Source: a virus
Virus record (IMG/VR): IMGVR_UViG_3300047121_000347
Coordinates: 1-64,000 of that record
DNA: 64,000 nucleotides
Strand: one strand, 5' to 3'
The notes beneath the pieces were generated by a model that saw only the letters and a list, made by a program, of their open reading frames with translations, made no database searches and had not been told where the DNA came from. Position 1 is the stretch's first letter. Every line of letters begins with the position of its first letter. Below are positions 48,411 to 56,990 of the stretch, piece by piece. The translations under genes and the position numbers were made by a program.

Positions 48411-50972
48411 ATGGCTATCGAATTTCCACAACCCCAACTTGAAGACGAACTGCCCGCTGGGCCGATGACCGTCGAGTACGAAGAGGAAGAACTCGAGCTG
48501 GGTGACGCCGAGCTTGAGGAGCTGCCCGATGGGTCGGTGCTCGTCAATCTTGAGCCGGATAGCGGCCCGGAGGAGAACCCCGAGTTCTACGCCAACCTGG
48601 CGGAGGTGTTTGATCCGCTCGACCTTGACACGCTCGCTAGTCGGTACTTGGAACTCATCAAGAAAGACAAAACGGCGCGGGAAGATCGCGACAAACAGTA
48701 CGAAGAAGGCCTCAAGCGCACCGGGATGGGCAAGGACGCCCCCGGCGGTGCGACGTTCATGGGCGCGAGCAAGGTCGTACACCCCGCGATGGCGGAGGCC
48801 TGCGTCGACTTTGCCTCCCGAGCCATAAAAGAGCTATTCCCGCCCGACGGCCCCGTCAAAACTAAGATCCTCGGCCAAAACGATGAGGAGAAAACCCAGC
48901 GTGCGGAGCGTAAGCGCGACTGGATGAACTGGCAACTCACTGAGCAGATTGAAGAGTTCCGCGACGAGCAGGAGCAACTCCTCACTCAGCTGCCCCTGGG
49001 CGGGTCGCAGTACCTGAAGCTCTGGTACGATGACCGGCAAAAGCGCCCTTGCGCCGAGTTCCTGCCCATCGACAAGGTGTTGATACCCTTTTCGGCCACG
49101 AACTTCTACACCGCGCAGCGGGCCACCGAGATTCACGACATCAGCGAGTGGGAGTTCAAGCGTCGAATCAGCTCCGGTATGTATCGCGACATCAGTTTGA
49201 TCCGCGCCACCATGGAGCCCGAGGAAACTAAGGCCGAAAAGGCCAACAACAAGATCGAAGGCCGCAAGTGGGATGAGAACACCGACGGCGAACGCCGTGT
49301 TTTTCACATCTACACCTGGCTCGAGTTTGAAGATGACCGCGAAAGCGGGGGCGAAATGGCCCCGTATATCCTGATGATTGACGAACTTGAGTCGGAAGTG
49401 GTGGGGTTGTACCGGAACTGGGAAGACGGCGACGAATCGATGACCAAACTGGACTGGGTCATTGAGTACAAGTTCATTCCGTGGCGTGGAGCGTACGCAA
49501 TCGGGCTGCCGCACCTCATTGGGGGGCTCTCGGCGGCGTTGACGGGGGCGCTGCGTGCCCTGCTCGACTCGGCGCACATCAACAACGCGCCGGCGATGCT
49601 CAAACTGAAGGGCGCAAAGGTGAGCGGGCAGAGCCAACAGGTCGACATCACGCAGGTTGTTGAGATCGAAGGCGCACCGGGCGTGGACGATATCAAGAAA
49701 ATCGCAATGCCTATGCCTTTTAACCCCCCGAGCGCTGTGCTTTTTGAGCTTTTGGGGTGGCTTGACAAGGCCACTAAGGGCGTAGTCACGACGGCGGAGG
49801 AAAAGATCGCCGACGTGAGCGCGCAAACCCCCGTCGGCACTACGCAGGCGCTCATCGAGCAAGGCGCGGCGGTTTTCAGCGCCATTCACGCCCGGCTGCA
49901 CGATGCGCAAGGCCGACTTTTGAAGGTTCTGGGGCGGTTGAACCGCTGGTACCTGAGCGACATGCGTAAAGGCGAGGTCGTGGCGGACCTCGAGATTGAG
50001 GAAGCTGATTTTCAACGCAATACGGACGTGGTGCCGGTTTCGGACCCGCATATCTTTAGCGAAACCCAACGCATGGCGCAGATTCAGGCGGTGCTGGCCC
50101 GTGCGGACGCCGCGCCGGACCTCTACGACCGGCGGGCGGTGGAAGAACGGCTGCTGAAACAGCTGAAAATACCCGGCTACAACGAACTGCTCAAGAATAC
50201 GCCTTCGCCGGACGAACTCAGCGCGGTTGATGAGAACGTTGCCATGGCGTTGGGGCAGAACGGCTACGCCTATATGCATCAAGATCACTTGGCGCATATT
50301 CAGACGCACTTGGACTTTGCCCTGAACCCGGCGTTCGGTGGTAACCCCATCATGGCGTCGATTTACCTGCCTCGGGCGCTGGAGCACGTGAAGCAGCACA
50401 TGATTCTGTGGTACCTGAACCGCTCGCAAGGGTACGTCACCAAGCTCCGCAACGGTCGCCCCGTGACCGAGGCCGAGTACGAGGACAAAACCCTCACGGC
50501 GCAGATCGACAAAGTGTACGCCCTCGTGTCGCAACACGTCAAGTCCGACGCCGAGCAGGCGTTCGGTAAGATTCTTCCCCTCGTCGGACAGCTGCTTCAG
50601 GCGATGCAACAAATGACCCCGCAACCTCAGTTGCCACCCGAGGCGCAAGTGCTCAAGGAAACCAGCCTGGCGGAAACCCAGCGCCGTGCCCAGCGCGACG
50701 CAGCGGAGATGCAGCTCAAAGGAGCCGACATGCAACAGCGGGGGCAGATTGACGTGGCGCGGCTTCAAGCCGAGCAACAACGCGCCGCCGAGCGTGATCA
50801 GATTGACGTGGCGCTGAACGCCTCGGATAACCTGACCCGCGAGCGCATAGAAACCGCACGCCTGACTCAAGAAGACGACAGGCTGCGCACCGAGCAGTAC
50901 GAGACTGCAATCCGGCTTCAAAACGAAGCCCAACGTAACCTAGGAGCTGAACGTGGCCCAACCATCCAATAA
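48411..50972 (+). CDS. Portal protein
   Basis: An 853-residue protein, long enough for a podovirus-type portal. After an acidic head (EYEEEELELGDAELEELPDG) the core has SRYLELIKKDKTARE, PAMAEACVDFASRAIKELFP, LPLGGSQYLKLWYDD, FLPIDKVLIPF, and a long helical stem (LIGGLSAALTGALRALLDSA). The C-terminal 200 residues form a coiled coil rich in Gln, Glu and Ala (QRRAQRDAAEMQLKGADMQQ), like an internal barrel. It would form the dodecameric vertex for packaging and adaptor attachment. AGAGGAAC lies before ATG 48411. Confidence 0.88.
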   Translation: MAIEFPQPQLEDELPAGPMTVEYEEEELELGDAELEELPDGSVLVNLEPDSGPEENPEFYANLAEVFDPLDLDTLASRYLELIKKDKTAREDRDKQYEEGLKRTGMGKDAPGGATFMGASKVVHPAMAEACVDFASRAIKELFPPDGPVKTKILGQNDEEKTQRAERKRDWMNWQLTEQIEEFRDEQEQLLTQLPLGGSQYLKLWYDDRQKRPCAEFLPIDKVLIPFSATNFYTAQRATEIHDISEWEFKRRISSGMYRDISLIRATMEPEETKAEKANNKIEGRKWDENTDGERRVFHIYTWLEFEDDRESGGEMAPYILMIDELESEVVGLYRNWEDGDESMTKLDWVIEYKFIPWRGAYAIGLPHLIGGLSAALTGALRALLDSAHINNAPAMLKLKGAKVSGQSQQVDITQVVEIEGAPGVDDIKKIAMPMPFNPPSAVLFELLGWLDKATKGVVTTAEEKIADVSAQTPVGTTQALIEQGAAVFSAIHARLHDAQGRLLKVLGRLNRWYLSDMRKGEVVADLEIEEADFQRNTDVVPVSDPHIFSETQRMAQIQAVLARADAAPDLYDRRAVEERLLKQLKIPGYNELLKNTPSPDELSAVDENVAMALGQNGYAYMHQDHLAHIQTHLDFALNPAFGGNPIMASIYLPRALEHVKQHMILWYLNRSQGYVTKLRNGRPVTEAEYEDKTLTAQIDKVYALVSQHVKSDAEQAFGKILPLVGQLLQAMQQMTPQPQLPPEAQVLKETSLAETQRRAQRDAAEMQLKGADMQQRGQIDVARLQAEQQRAAERDQIDVALNASDNLTRERIETARLTQEDDRLRTEQYETAIRLQNEAQRNLGAERGPTIQ

Positions 50973-51120
50973 CCTCAAAGACAACGAAGCCGTCCCCTAT
51001 CACAAGCGCATCGCCATGGGCGCGGCGCTCGACGGCACTAGTCTGAAGTCCAAAGGTAGCACCACCCCTCAACCCGCACAAAAAGGAGCCCCCGCCCCGC
51101 TAGCACGCAAAAACAAATGA
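50953..51120 (+). CDS. Small protein overlapping portal end, unknown function
   Basis: A 55-residue protein starting at GTG 50953 with AGGAG at good distance, within the last 20 bases of the portal gene. It is Lys/Pro/Ala-rich (MAQPSNNLKDNEAVPYHKRI start; LARKNK end). Its stop overlaps the next ATG as ATGA, supporting translation. Possibly a structural or packaging cofactor; unknown. Confidence 0.6.
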   Translation: MAQPSNNLKDNEAVPYHKRIAMGAALDGTSLKSKGSTTPQPAQKGAPAPLARKNK

Positions 51121-51308
51121 CCCTAACCCTGAGCCAACTGATTGGCGCATTCAAGGCACGTCAGGCTGAAATAGGCCATTCCCTAGCGGCGGGCAACGCT
51201 GCGACCTGGGAGGCGTACCAGCGCATGGTTGGCGAACACATGGGGCTGCAAAAAGCCCTTGACATTATTGAGAACTTTATAGAGGAAGAAGATGAACATG
51301 ATGACTGA
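51117..51308 (+). CDS. Small helical protein, unknown function
   Basis: A 63-residue protein (LSQLIGAFKARQAEIGHSL, WEAYQRMVGEHMGLQKALDIIENFIEEEDEHDD). Almost entirely helical with an acidic end. It overlaps both neighbours, so it is part of the head operon. No motif was recognised. Confidence 0.65.
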   Translation: MTLTLSQLIGAFKARQAEIGHSLAAGNAATWEAYQRMVGEHMGLQKALDIIENFIEEEDEHDD

Positions 51309-51732
51309 ACCAGTAGCGTCGCAAGACGCTGAGATGGCTTGGGCTTTCCCGAGCGTGGATCCTGGTGCGCAGCCGTTAGGTGGACGTATACTGGTGCAAC
51401 TGCGCCGTAGCCGTAAAAAGACCACCAAAGCAGGAATCGTACTTGTTGAGGAAACCAAAGAGACCGAAAAGTGGAACACCCAGGTCGCCAAGGTCATCGC
51501 CGTGGGGCCGCTCGCCTTTCGGCATCGCGACTCGATGAACCCCTGGCCCGAGGGGTCGTGGTGTGGGGTGGGTGACTTTATTCGTGTGCCCAAGTGGGGC
51601 GGCGACCGCTGGGAGGTCAAAGTGCCCGGTGAGGACCACCTTGAGGACCCCGCACTGTTCATGATCGTTAATGATCACGAGGTCATTGCCCGAATCACCA
51701 CTAACCCCCTCGAGACTAAGGCATTCCTATGA
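51292..51732 (+). CDS. GroES-like cochaperonin
   Basis: A 146-residue protein whose first half fits the GroES fold: PLGGRILVQLRRSRKKTTKAGIVLVEETKETEKWNTQVAKVIAVGP. A further 55 residues (FRHRDSMNPWPEGSWCGVGDFIRVPKW) extend it. T4 gp31-like cochaperonins replace host GroES so that GroEL can fold the capsid protein; the gene stands directly before scaffold and capsid. No GroEL gene is seen, so the host GroEL would be used. The mobile-loop residues cannot be placed with certainty. Confidence 0.75.
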   Translation: MNMMTEPVASQDAEMAWAFPSVDPGAQPLGGRILVQLRRSRKKTTKAGIVLVEETKETEKWNTQVAKVIAVGPLAFRHRDSMNPWPEGSWCGVGDFIRVPKWGGDRWEVKVPGEDHLEDPALFMIVNDHEVIARITTNPLETKAFL

Positions 51733-52721
51733 GCACGAGCACCGAAGTAAAAGAACCCGATATCGAGATCACCGAGCAGCCCGACGGTTCAGTCGCGGTG
51801 GCGCTGCCGGAAGGTCTCGCTCCACCCTCGGTTCAAGATGACGATGAGGACGACTCACCGCAAAACAAAGCCGAAGGCGGCCCCGCCGACGACCCGGCTG
51901 ACGCCGATGCCGACGACGACACCGAGGCGCTACGCAACGCCAAACGCGAGCGCCGCCGCGCCAAGCGCGAACTAGCCCGCAAAACCAGCGCCGAGAAAGA
52001 CCAGCGGTTGCAACTGCTGCAGCGACAAAACCAAGAGCTAATGGAGCGGCTGAGCGTGGTTGAGCGTAAAACGCACGCCGGCGAAATCGCCAAGCTCGAC
52101 AAGGCGGTCGAAGACCAAGAGCTGCGGCTCGAGTACGCCAAGCGCAAGATCGCCGAAGCCACCCGTGCTCAAGACGGCGACGCCCTGGCGCAGGCCCAGG
52201 AGCTCTGGTACGAGTCGAGGCAACAGCTCGAAGCCTTGAAAAACCTCAAAAAGGCCAGCACCACCCCCCGGCAGCAGAACAACCTGCCCGATGCGAGGGT
52301 GCAGAAAATGGCCGCCGACTGGATTCGACGCAACGACTGGTACGACCCCCAGCACCGCAACACCGACTCCCGAATCGTCAAGCAGATAGACGAGGAACTC
52401 ACCGCCGAGGGCGGTTGGGACCCGGCAACCGAGGAGTATTGGGAAGAGCTCGACGAGCGGGCAAAAAAGTACTTGCCTCATCGGTATGAATTGAGCTATA
52501 ATGCTCCGAATCAGCGTTCAAGGCCTCGGAATATGCAAACTAGCACCGGTCGCGAATCATCCAACAGTGGCGGCTCCCCCAAGGGGCAGTTCATGCTCGA
52601 ACCGGATCAGGTACGCGCCATGAAGGATGCCGGCTTTTGGGACGACCCCGTCAAGCGCAACAGTATGATCAAGCGCTACGCGGCGGAAGCTCGCAAACGT
52701 GCTGCTGCAAACCCACGCTAA
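51729..52721 (+). CDS. Scaffold-type protein
   Basis: A 330-residue acidic, helical protein. The N-terminal 60 residues are very acidic, then a coiled coil (RRAKRELARKTSAEKDQRLQLLQRQNQELMERL) and a C-terminal tail with YDPQHRN and KRYAAEARKRAAANPR. Composition and place between the portal operon and capsid fit a prohead scaffold. A promoter candidate lies in it at 52473-52502. Its start overlaps the GroES-like stop as ATGA. Confidence 0.75.
   Translation: MSTSTEVKEPDIEITEQPDGSVAVALPEGLAPPSVQDDDEDDSPQNKAEGGPADDPADADADDDTEALRNAKRERRRAKRELARKTSAEKDQRLQLLQRQNQELMERLSVVERKTHAGEIAKLDKAVEDQELRLEYAKRKIAEATRAQDGDALAQAQELWYESRQQLEALKNLKKASTTPRQQNNLPDARVQKMAADWIRRNDWYDPQHRNTDSRIVKQIDEELTAEGGWDPATEEYWEELDERAKKYLPHRYELSYNAPNQRSRPRNMQTSTGRESSNSGGSPKGQFMLEPDQVRAMKDAGFWDDPVKRNSMIKRYAAEARKRAAANPR
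52473..52502 (+). promoter_or_regulatory. Possible internal promoter before the capsid operon
   Basis: TTGCCT (52473-52478), 18 bases, TATAAT (52497-52502), inside the scaffold gene and 238 bases before ATG 52740. It shares the TTGCC form with other candidates. Capsid genes often need extra transcription. Confidence 0.45.
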
Positions 52722-52739
52722 TTCAAAGGACGCACACAA

Positions 52740-53288
52740 ATGGATTCAAGACTTAAGAAATCTCTCTCCGCCGGTGGACGCGAAAGCCGCGCAAGCGAAG
52801 ACCTCGACCGCCTTCCGCCGGAGACTATGTTCGCCGCCTCACAGGACATCGACAAGATGTGGAGTGACGAGTGGACGCAAACCGCCCTGCCGAACGTGCC
52901 CGCCCTGCCGGGTTGGCACATGTGCTGGCTTTCCACCACCAACAGCTACGACACGATTGACAAGCGAATCCGACTGGGGTACGTTCCGGTGACAGCCGAT
53001 GAGTTACCTGGGTTTGAGAATTATCGCGTAAAAGCGGGCGAGCATGTGGGTCACATTTCGTGCAACGAAATGTTGCTGTTCAAGATTCCGACTGAACTCT
53101 ACCAGCGGGTCATGGCGCATTTCCATTATCAAAAACCAATGGAAGCAACTCAAGCGATCATGGAACGTATGGAGGAACTTCAGCAGGGCGCTGACAGCTC
53201 AGGACACAAACTCCTGAAAACGGAAGGCGAAGGCTTCGGACGAGTGGCACAATCATCCGTCAACCGACCCCCGGTCTTCGAGGGTTAA
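52740..53288 (+). CDS. Virion-region protein, unknown function
   Basis: A 182-residue protein (ESRASEDLDRLPPETMFAASQDIDKMW, LPGWHMCWLSTTNSYDTIDKRIRLGYVPV, VMAHFHYQKPMEATQAIMERMEEL). This form occurs upstream of capsid genes in many uncultured phages and may be a head-assembly or minor head protein. It follows scaffold by 18 bases. Confidence 0.65.
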   Translation: MDSRLKKSLSAGGRESRASEDLDRLPPETMFAASQDIDKMWSDEWTQTALPNVPALPGWHMCWLSTTNSYDTIDKRIRLGYVPVTADELPGFENYRVKAGEHVGHISCNEMLLFKIPTELYQRVMAHFHYQKPMEATQAIMERMEELQQGADSSGHKLLKTEGEGFGRVAQSSVNRPPVFEG

Positions 53289-53306
53289 ATTGGAGTTTAC
53301 AATATC

Positions 53307-53921
53307 ATGTCTGCAACCTTAGCACCCTTTGGTTTGCGGCCTGCGTATCACCCCTCGGGGCTCGATCGTGCGCAGGGGCTAGCCAATGTGATTCAGTCGG
53401 GGTATGCTCAGAACATCTTGAAGGGTCAGGCCGTTAAGCTCGACCCCACAACTGGGTATATCGTTCGTGCCGCGAGTGGCGATCCAATCTACGGCGTCTT
53501 TGATGGCGTCGAGTGGACCGACACCACGGGGCGTCGTCGTGTGTCGAACTGCTGGCCCGCCAACACGGGCTATCAGACCGGCTCGCTCATTGCGTATGTG
53601 TGGACTGACCCCAAAGTGGTTTACGAAATCCAAGCCGAAGGCTCGATTGCGCAAACCGCCCTGGGCCAAGAGTACGACATCACCAACCCGTATAACCCGA
53701 CTTCGGGCGACCCGACGCTGGTGGGTCTGTCTCAGGCCACTATGGGCACTACGGCGGCCGCCTCCAACGCCACCAAGACCCTGCGCGTGGTCGATCTGGC
53801 TCCGTATCCGGGCAATGCATGGGGTGATTCGTACACGATCGTTCGTGTGCAGATTGCCGAGTTCCAGTACGCTGGTATTTACGAAGGTGCGGCGGTGGCT
53901 TACCCCGTTACCGTAGCTTAA
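53307..53921 (+). CDS. Structural/head decoration protein
   Basis: A 204-residue beta-rich protein (LAPFGLRPAYHPSGLDRAQG; GYIVRAASGDPIYGVFDGVEWTDTTGRRR). The PFGLRPxxHPSG start is common in phage structural proteins placed just before the capsid gene. It may be a head-stabilising or scaffolding-core protein. GGAG precedes ATG 53307; the capsid RBS follows its stop. Confidence 0.7.
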   Translation: MSATLAPFGLRPAYHPSGLDRAQGLANVIQSGYAQNILKGQAVKLDPTTGYIVRAASGDPIYGVFDGVEWTDTTGRRRVSNCWPANTGYQTGSLIAYVWTDPKVVYEIQAEGSIAQTALGQEYDITNPYNPTSGDPTLVGLSQATMGTTAAASNATKTLRVVDLAPYPGNAWGDSYTIVRVQIAEFQYAGIYEGAAVAYPVTVA

Positions 53922-53935
53922 AGGAGGGCTAACAA

Positions 53936-54853
53936 ATGGCAGCCCCAATGCGCAGTACGGACTTTCGGAGCATCGTTGAGCCTATCCTGAACGAGTGCTT
54001 CGACGGAGTCTATGATCAGCGTGCCGATGAGTGGTCGCGAGTCTTCCGCGAGCAGAACGGCATCCCCCGTAATTACCATGAGGAACCCGTCCTGTACGGT
54101 TTTGGCTTGGCACCGTTGCTCCCCGACGGCAGCCCCGTAACCTATCAGCAAGGTGGCGTGTTGTTCCTGAAGCGTTATGTCTACTCGGTGTACGGTCTAG
54201 CCTTCGCGTTGACGAAAGTCCTCGTCGAAGACGGCGACCACATCCGCATCGGGTCGGTGTACGCTCGTCACCTGGCACAGTCTTTGGTCGAGACCAAAGA
54301 AACCCTGTGCGCCAACGTGCTGAACAACGCCTTCACGGGCGGGCAGTATGCCGGTGGTGACGGTGTAGCGCTTAACAGTGCCTCACACCCCATCGTGAAC
54401 GGTACGGTGAGCAACCTCCTCACCACAGCGGCCAACCTCAGCCAGACCTCCCTTGAGCAGATGCTCATTCAGGTGCGTCAGGCGGTTGACAACAACGGCA
54501 AAAAGATTCGCCTCGTGCCACGACAGCTCGTCGTCGCCCCAGGCAACATCTTCCAAGCCGAAGTGTTGCTCAAGAGTGTGCTGCGTGCCGGTCAAGCCAA
54601 CAACGACATCAACCCAGTCAAATCTATCGGTTTGCTCGATGAAGGTGCTGCGGTTCTGTCGCGTTTGACCAGCTCGACCGCATGGTGGGTGCAGACCGAC
54701 ACGCCCGAAGGTATGAAGCTCATGATGCGTCGCGGCCTTGAAAAGACCATGGAAGGTGATTTCGAAACCGACTCCATGCGCTACAAGGCCACCGAGCGTT
54801 ACGATGTGGGCTTTACCGATTGGCGCGCAATGTACGGCACGCCCGGAGTCTAA
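53936..54853 (+). CDS. Major capsid protein (gpT/HK97 type)
   Basis: A 305-residue protein with the features of the Mu gpT-like HK97-fold capsid family: ALTKVLVEDGDHIRIGSVYARHLAQSLVETKETLCANVLNNAF, a glycine G-loop QYAGGDGVALNSASHPI, LRAGQANNDINPVKS, STAWWVQTDTPEGMKLMMRRG and a C-terminal VGFTDWRAMYG. The very strong RBS AAAGGAGGG and the terminator-like hairpin afterward fit high expression. Confidence 0.85.
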   Translation: MAAPMRSTDFRSIVEPILNECFDGVYDQRADEWSRVFREQNGIPRNYHEEPVLYGFGLAPLLPDGSPVTYQQGGVLFLKRYVYSVYGLAFALTKVLVEDGDHIRIGSVYARHLAQSLVETKETLCANVLNNAFTGGQYAGGDGVALNSASHPIVNGTVSNLLTTAANLSQTSLEQMLIQVRQAVDNNGKKIRLVPRQLVVAPGNIFQAEVLLKSVLRAGQANNDINPVKSIGLLDEGAAVLSRLTSSTAWWVQTDTPEGMKLMMRRGLEKTMEGDFETDSMRYKATERYDVGFTDWRAMYGTPGV

Positions 54854-54861
54854 GGAAACCA

Positions 54862-54877
54862 GGGGGCTGCGGCCCCC
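54862..54877 (+). terminator. Hairpin after the capsid gene, weak terminator or mRNA stabiliser
   Basis: GGGGGC-TGCG-GCCCCC, a perfect 6-bp stem, is followed by GCTTTATA, so only a weak U-run. It lies between the capsid stop and the next RBS. It may cap the capsid message or give partial termination. Confidence 0.5.
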
Positions 54878-54896
54878 GCTTTATAGGAGTTAAAGT

Positions 54897-55580
54897 ATGA
54901 CTACGACTCGGTTTCCTAATGGGGTCACCAACGTGGGTGAGCAGTCGCTGTTTGCTGAGCTAGGCCAGCCCGCAGCCACGCTGTATCACACCTACTTTGA
55001 GGACTTCGACTACTACACGGCGGCCGACTGGACGGTGACCGAAACCGACGCAGGGGCAACCCAGGCGTTGGCTGATGGTGATGGGGGTTTGTTGCTCATC
55101 ACTAACACCGCTGCTGACAATGACCTTGTGTCGTTGCAGAAGAAAGGTGAGTCGTTCCGGTTCGCTAGCGGTAAACCACTGTTCTTTGAGGCTCGCTTCA
55201 AAGTCAGCGACGCCACGCAGTCGGACGTTGTCATTGGTCTGCAGATCACCGACACGACCCCGCTTGATGTGTCTGACGGCGTCTTCTTCATCAAAGCTGA
55301 TGGTGCTGCGACGGTCAATTTCCTTGTTGAGAAAAACAACACGGCAACCACCGCGAGCGCTGTGGCCACGATGGCAGATGACACCTACATCCGTCTTGGG
55401 TTTTACTATGACGGGATTTCGGCGGTGCAGTACTTTGTGAATGGCTCAATCGCTGGCAGTTCGGTAACTACCAACCTGCCCGACGATGAGGACATGACCA
55501 TCACCATCGCAATCCAGAACGGTGAAGCCGTCGCCAAGACCATGACCGTGGACTATGTCTATGTAGCCAAGGAGCGCTAA
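54897..55580 (+). CDS. Jelly-roll/decoration-type virion protein
   Basis: A 227-residue beta-sandwich protein (HTYFEDFDYYTAADWTVTETDAG, LFFEARFKVSDATQSDVVIGLQITD, TYIRLGFYYDGISAVQYFVNG). The pattern looks like a lectin/concanavalin-like sandwich, usual for head decoration in aquatic phages. AGGAG precedes ATG 54897. Confidence 0.7.
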   Translation: MTTTRFPNGVTNVGEQSLFAELGQPAATLYHTYFEDFDYYTAADWTVTETDAGATQALADGDGGLLLITNTAADNDLVSLQKKGESFRFASGKPLFFEARFKVSDATQSDVVIGLQITDTTPLDVSDGVFFIKADGAATVNFLVEKNNTATTASAVATMADDTYIRLGFYYDGISAVQYFVNGSIAGSSVTTNLPDDEDMTITIAIQNGEAVAKTMTVDYVYVAKER

Positions 55581-55582
55581 TC

Positions 55583-56407
55583 ATGGGCCAATTTAAACCG
55601 ATGGTTAAAATGATGACCACCGAGCCTTCAGTGATTCTGAAACTGAAGAAAGGCGGTTCGGTCAAAGCGCCCAAAAAGATGATGGACGGTGGGGTGATGC
55701 GTGGTCTTGCGGCCGCGCCTGCACCCGGTGCCCGAGGCGGGATGCCTCCGGCGGTTGCTCCGGCACGTCCCTCGATGGCTATGCGTCGCAAAGCGATGAT
55801 GGCTCGCCCGATGATGAAAGAGGGCGGCGAAAGCAAAGCTGAGCACGCCGCTGAGATGAAGAAGATGATGGGCACCGAGGCTAAGCTCAAAAAGCACGCC
55901 TCTATGCCTGCTTCTAAAGCTCACAAAGGTCTTGCAACCGGCGGTGTGGCAATGGGTCAGGCAGGGTTCAAAAAGGGTGGAGTAATTGGCGTAGCGGCCT
56001 CTGAAAAGGGAGCTAAGGGTTATGTCAAGACCAAGATGGACACTGCTTCAGGCGAGCATCACACTCCGAAGAAGACTGGCGACGTGGCAATGGGCAAACC
56101 CGGCGGTTACAAGCACGGCGGGAGCCCCAAGTACGCTAAAGGTGGCGGAGTCGAAGGTAATGTTTCGACGTCCAAACCCGGCCCAACCAACACCACCACT
56201 GGCGAAGTGAAGAAAGGCAACGCCGGGGGCTTTAAGAAAGGCGGTGCGTTGGGAAAGCGTTATGCTACGGGGGGTCTAGTCGATAGCGGACGTCCCGTAG
56301 CGATGCCTCGGCACCCGGTGTCGAAACCCGTGGCTAATGACCTGCAGTCCGGAACCTTCAAAAAGGGTGGCGGAGTACAGAAAAAGGCCTACGGCGGCGC
56401 GTGCTAA
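55583..56407 (+). CDS. Basic Lys/Gly/Met-rich virion protein with repeated GG motifs
   Basis: A 274-residue protein, very basic and low in complexity. Short units recur: FKKGG, YKHGG, YAKGG, FKKGG, YATGG, FKKGG, KAYGG. The N-terminal third is Met/Pro/Ala/Lys-rich (KKMMDGGVMRG, AMRRKAMMARPMMKEGG). This composition would bind DNA or pack inside the head. The same motif form appears at the ends of other virion proteins here. I do not recognise a named family. Confidence 0.65.
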   Translation: MGQFKPMVKMMTTEPSVILKLKKGGSVKAPKKMMDGGVMRGLAAAPAPGARGGMPPAVAPARPSMAMRRKAMMARPMMKEGGESKAEHAAEMKKMMGTEAKLKKHASMPASKAHKGLATGGVAMGQAGFKKGGVIGVAASEKGAKGYVKTKMDTASGEHHTPKKTGDVAMGKPGGYKHGGSPKYAKGGGVEGNVSTSKPGPTNTTTGEVKKGNAGGFKKGGALGKRYATGGLVDSGRPVAMPRHPVSKPVANDLQSGTFKKGGGVQKKAYGGAC

Positions 56408-56410
56408 ATA

Positions 56411-56437
56411 GCGGGGGCTTCGGCCCTCGCTTATTTT
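56411..56437 (+). terminator. Rho-independent terminator with UUCG loop
   Basis: GCGGGGGC (56411-56418), TTCG loop, GCCCTCGC (56423-56430), with one G-U pair, followed by TTATTTT. It lies 3 bases after the stop at 56407. Confidence 0.8.
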
Positions 56438-56448
56438 AAGGACTTGTG

Positions 56449-56751
56449 ATGAGAGTTCAATCGGTTTCAAAGACTGGTGTCGGTTCAAGTAGCGCCGTGA
56501 TCATGAATACTAATATCAGTCCGTTTAATGTGGGCTTTGGTGTGACGGTGTCAGGTACGGTTGATTACACCGTCCAGCACTCATTTGACGACCCCAGCGG
56601 TACGATTTCTACTTGGTTCAGTCATCCCACAGTAGCGGGTGAAGTTGCGGCGGCTGATGGTAATTACGCATTTCCGGTGACGGCTATCAAACTGCTTGTT
56701 AATTCAGGCTCCGGTACGGCAACGCTTAAAATCGTTCAAGCGGGTATTTAA
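56449..56751 (+). CDS. Small beta-rich structural protein
   Basis: A 100-residue protein starting at ATG 56449 (AAGGA upstream). Sequence of strands: MRVQSVSKTGVGSSSAVIMNTNISPFNVGFGVTVSGTVDYTVQH in part, and AIKLLVNSGSGTATLKIVQ. Similar short proteins are frequent after capsid genes in aquatic phages and may be decoration proteins. Its stop shares a base with the next ATG. Confidence 0.65.
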   Translation: MRVQSVSKTGVGSSSAVIMNTNISPFNVGFGVTVSGTVDYTVQHSFDDPSGTISTWFSHPTVAGEVAAADGNYAFPVTAIKLLVNSGSGTATLKIVQAGI

Positions 56752-56990
56752 TGGCTCCTGTCGGCTACTCCAGCGTTGCCGATCAAGCCAACACCTCAGA
56801 CGGCTTTGCGTTAGGTGTCGGTGCCCAGAATGTCATCGGAGGCACCGACTACGGCCTTGATGTTGGCGATGATGGTGTGGTTGACACTTATGGCACCATT
56901 CCGCCAACCACGTTTTATATTCTGGATGAAGCAACGCCAGGATATGTGCTGCAAGAAGACGACAGCAAAATTGTTTTGGAGCAATCATAA
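56751..56990 (+). CDS. Small structural protein, unknown function
   Basis: A 79-residue acidic beta-type protein (YSSVADQANTSDGFALGVGAQNVIGGTDYG) with TAATG overlaps on both sides. No family was recognised. Confidence 0.6.
   Translation: MAPVGYSSVADQANTSDGFALGVGAQNVIGGTDYGLDVGDDGVVDTYGTIPPTTFYILDEATPGYVLQEDDSKIVLEQS

Noticed and set aside
48834-50933. 699-codon open frame on the - strand opposite the portal gene
   Set aside because: Its His/Leu/Val/Arg bias is that expected from the antisense of a GC-rich coding gene, and the + strand portal has clear family sequence.
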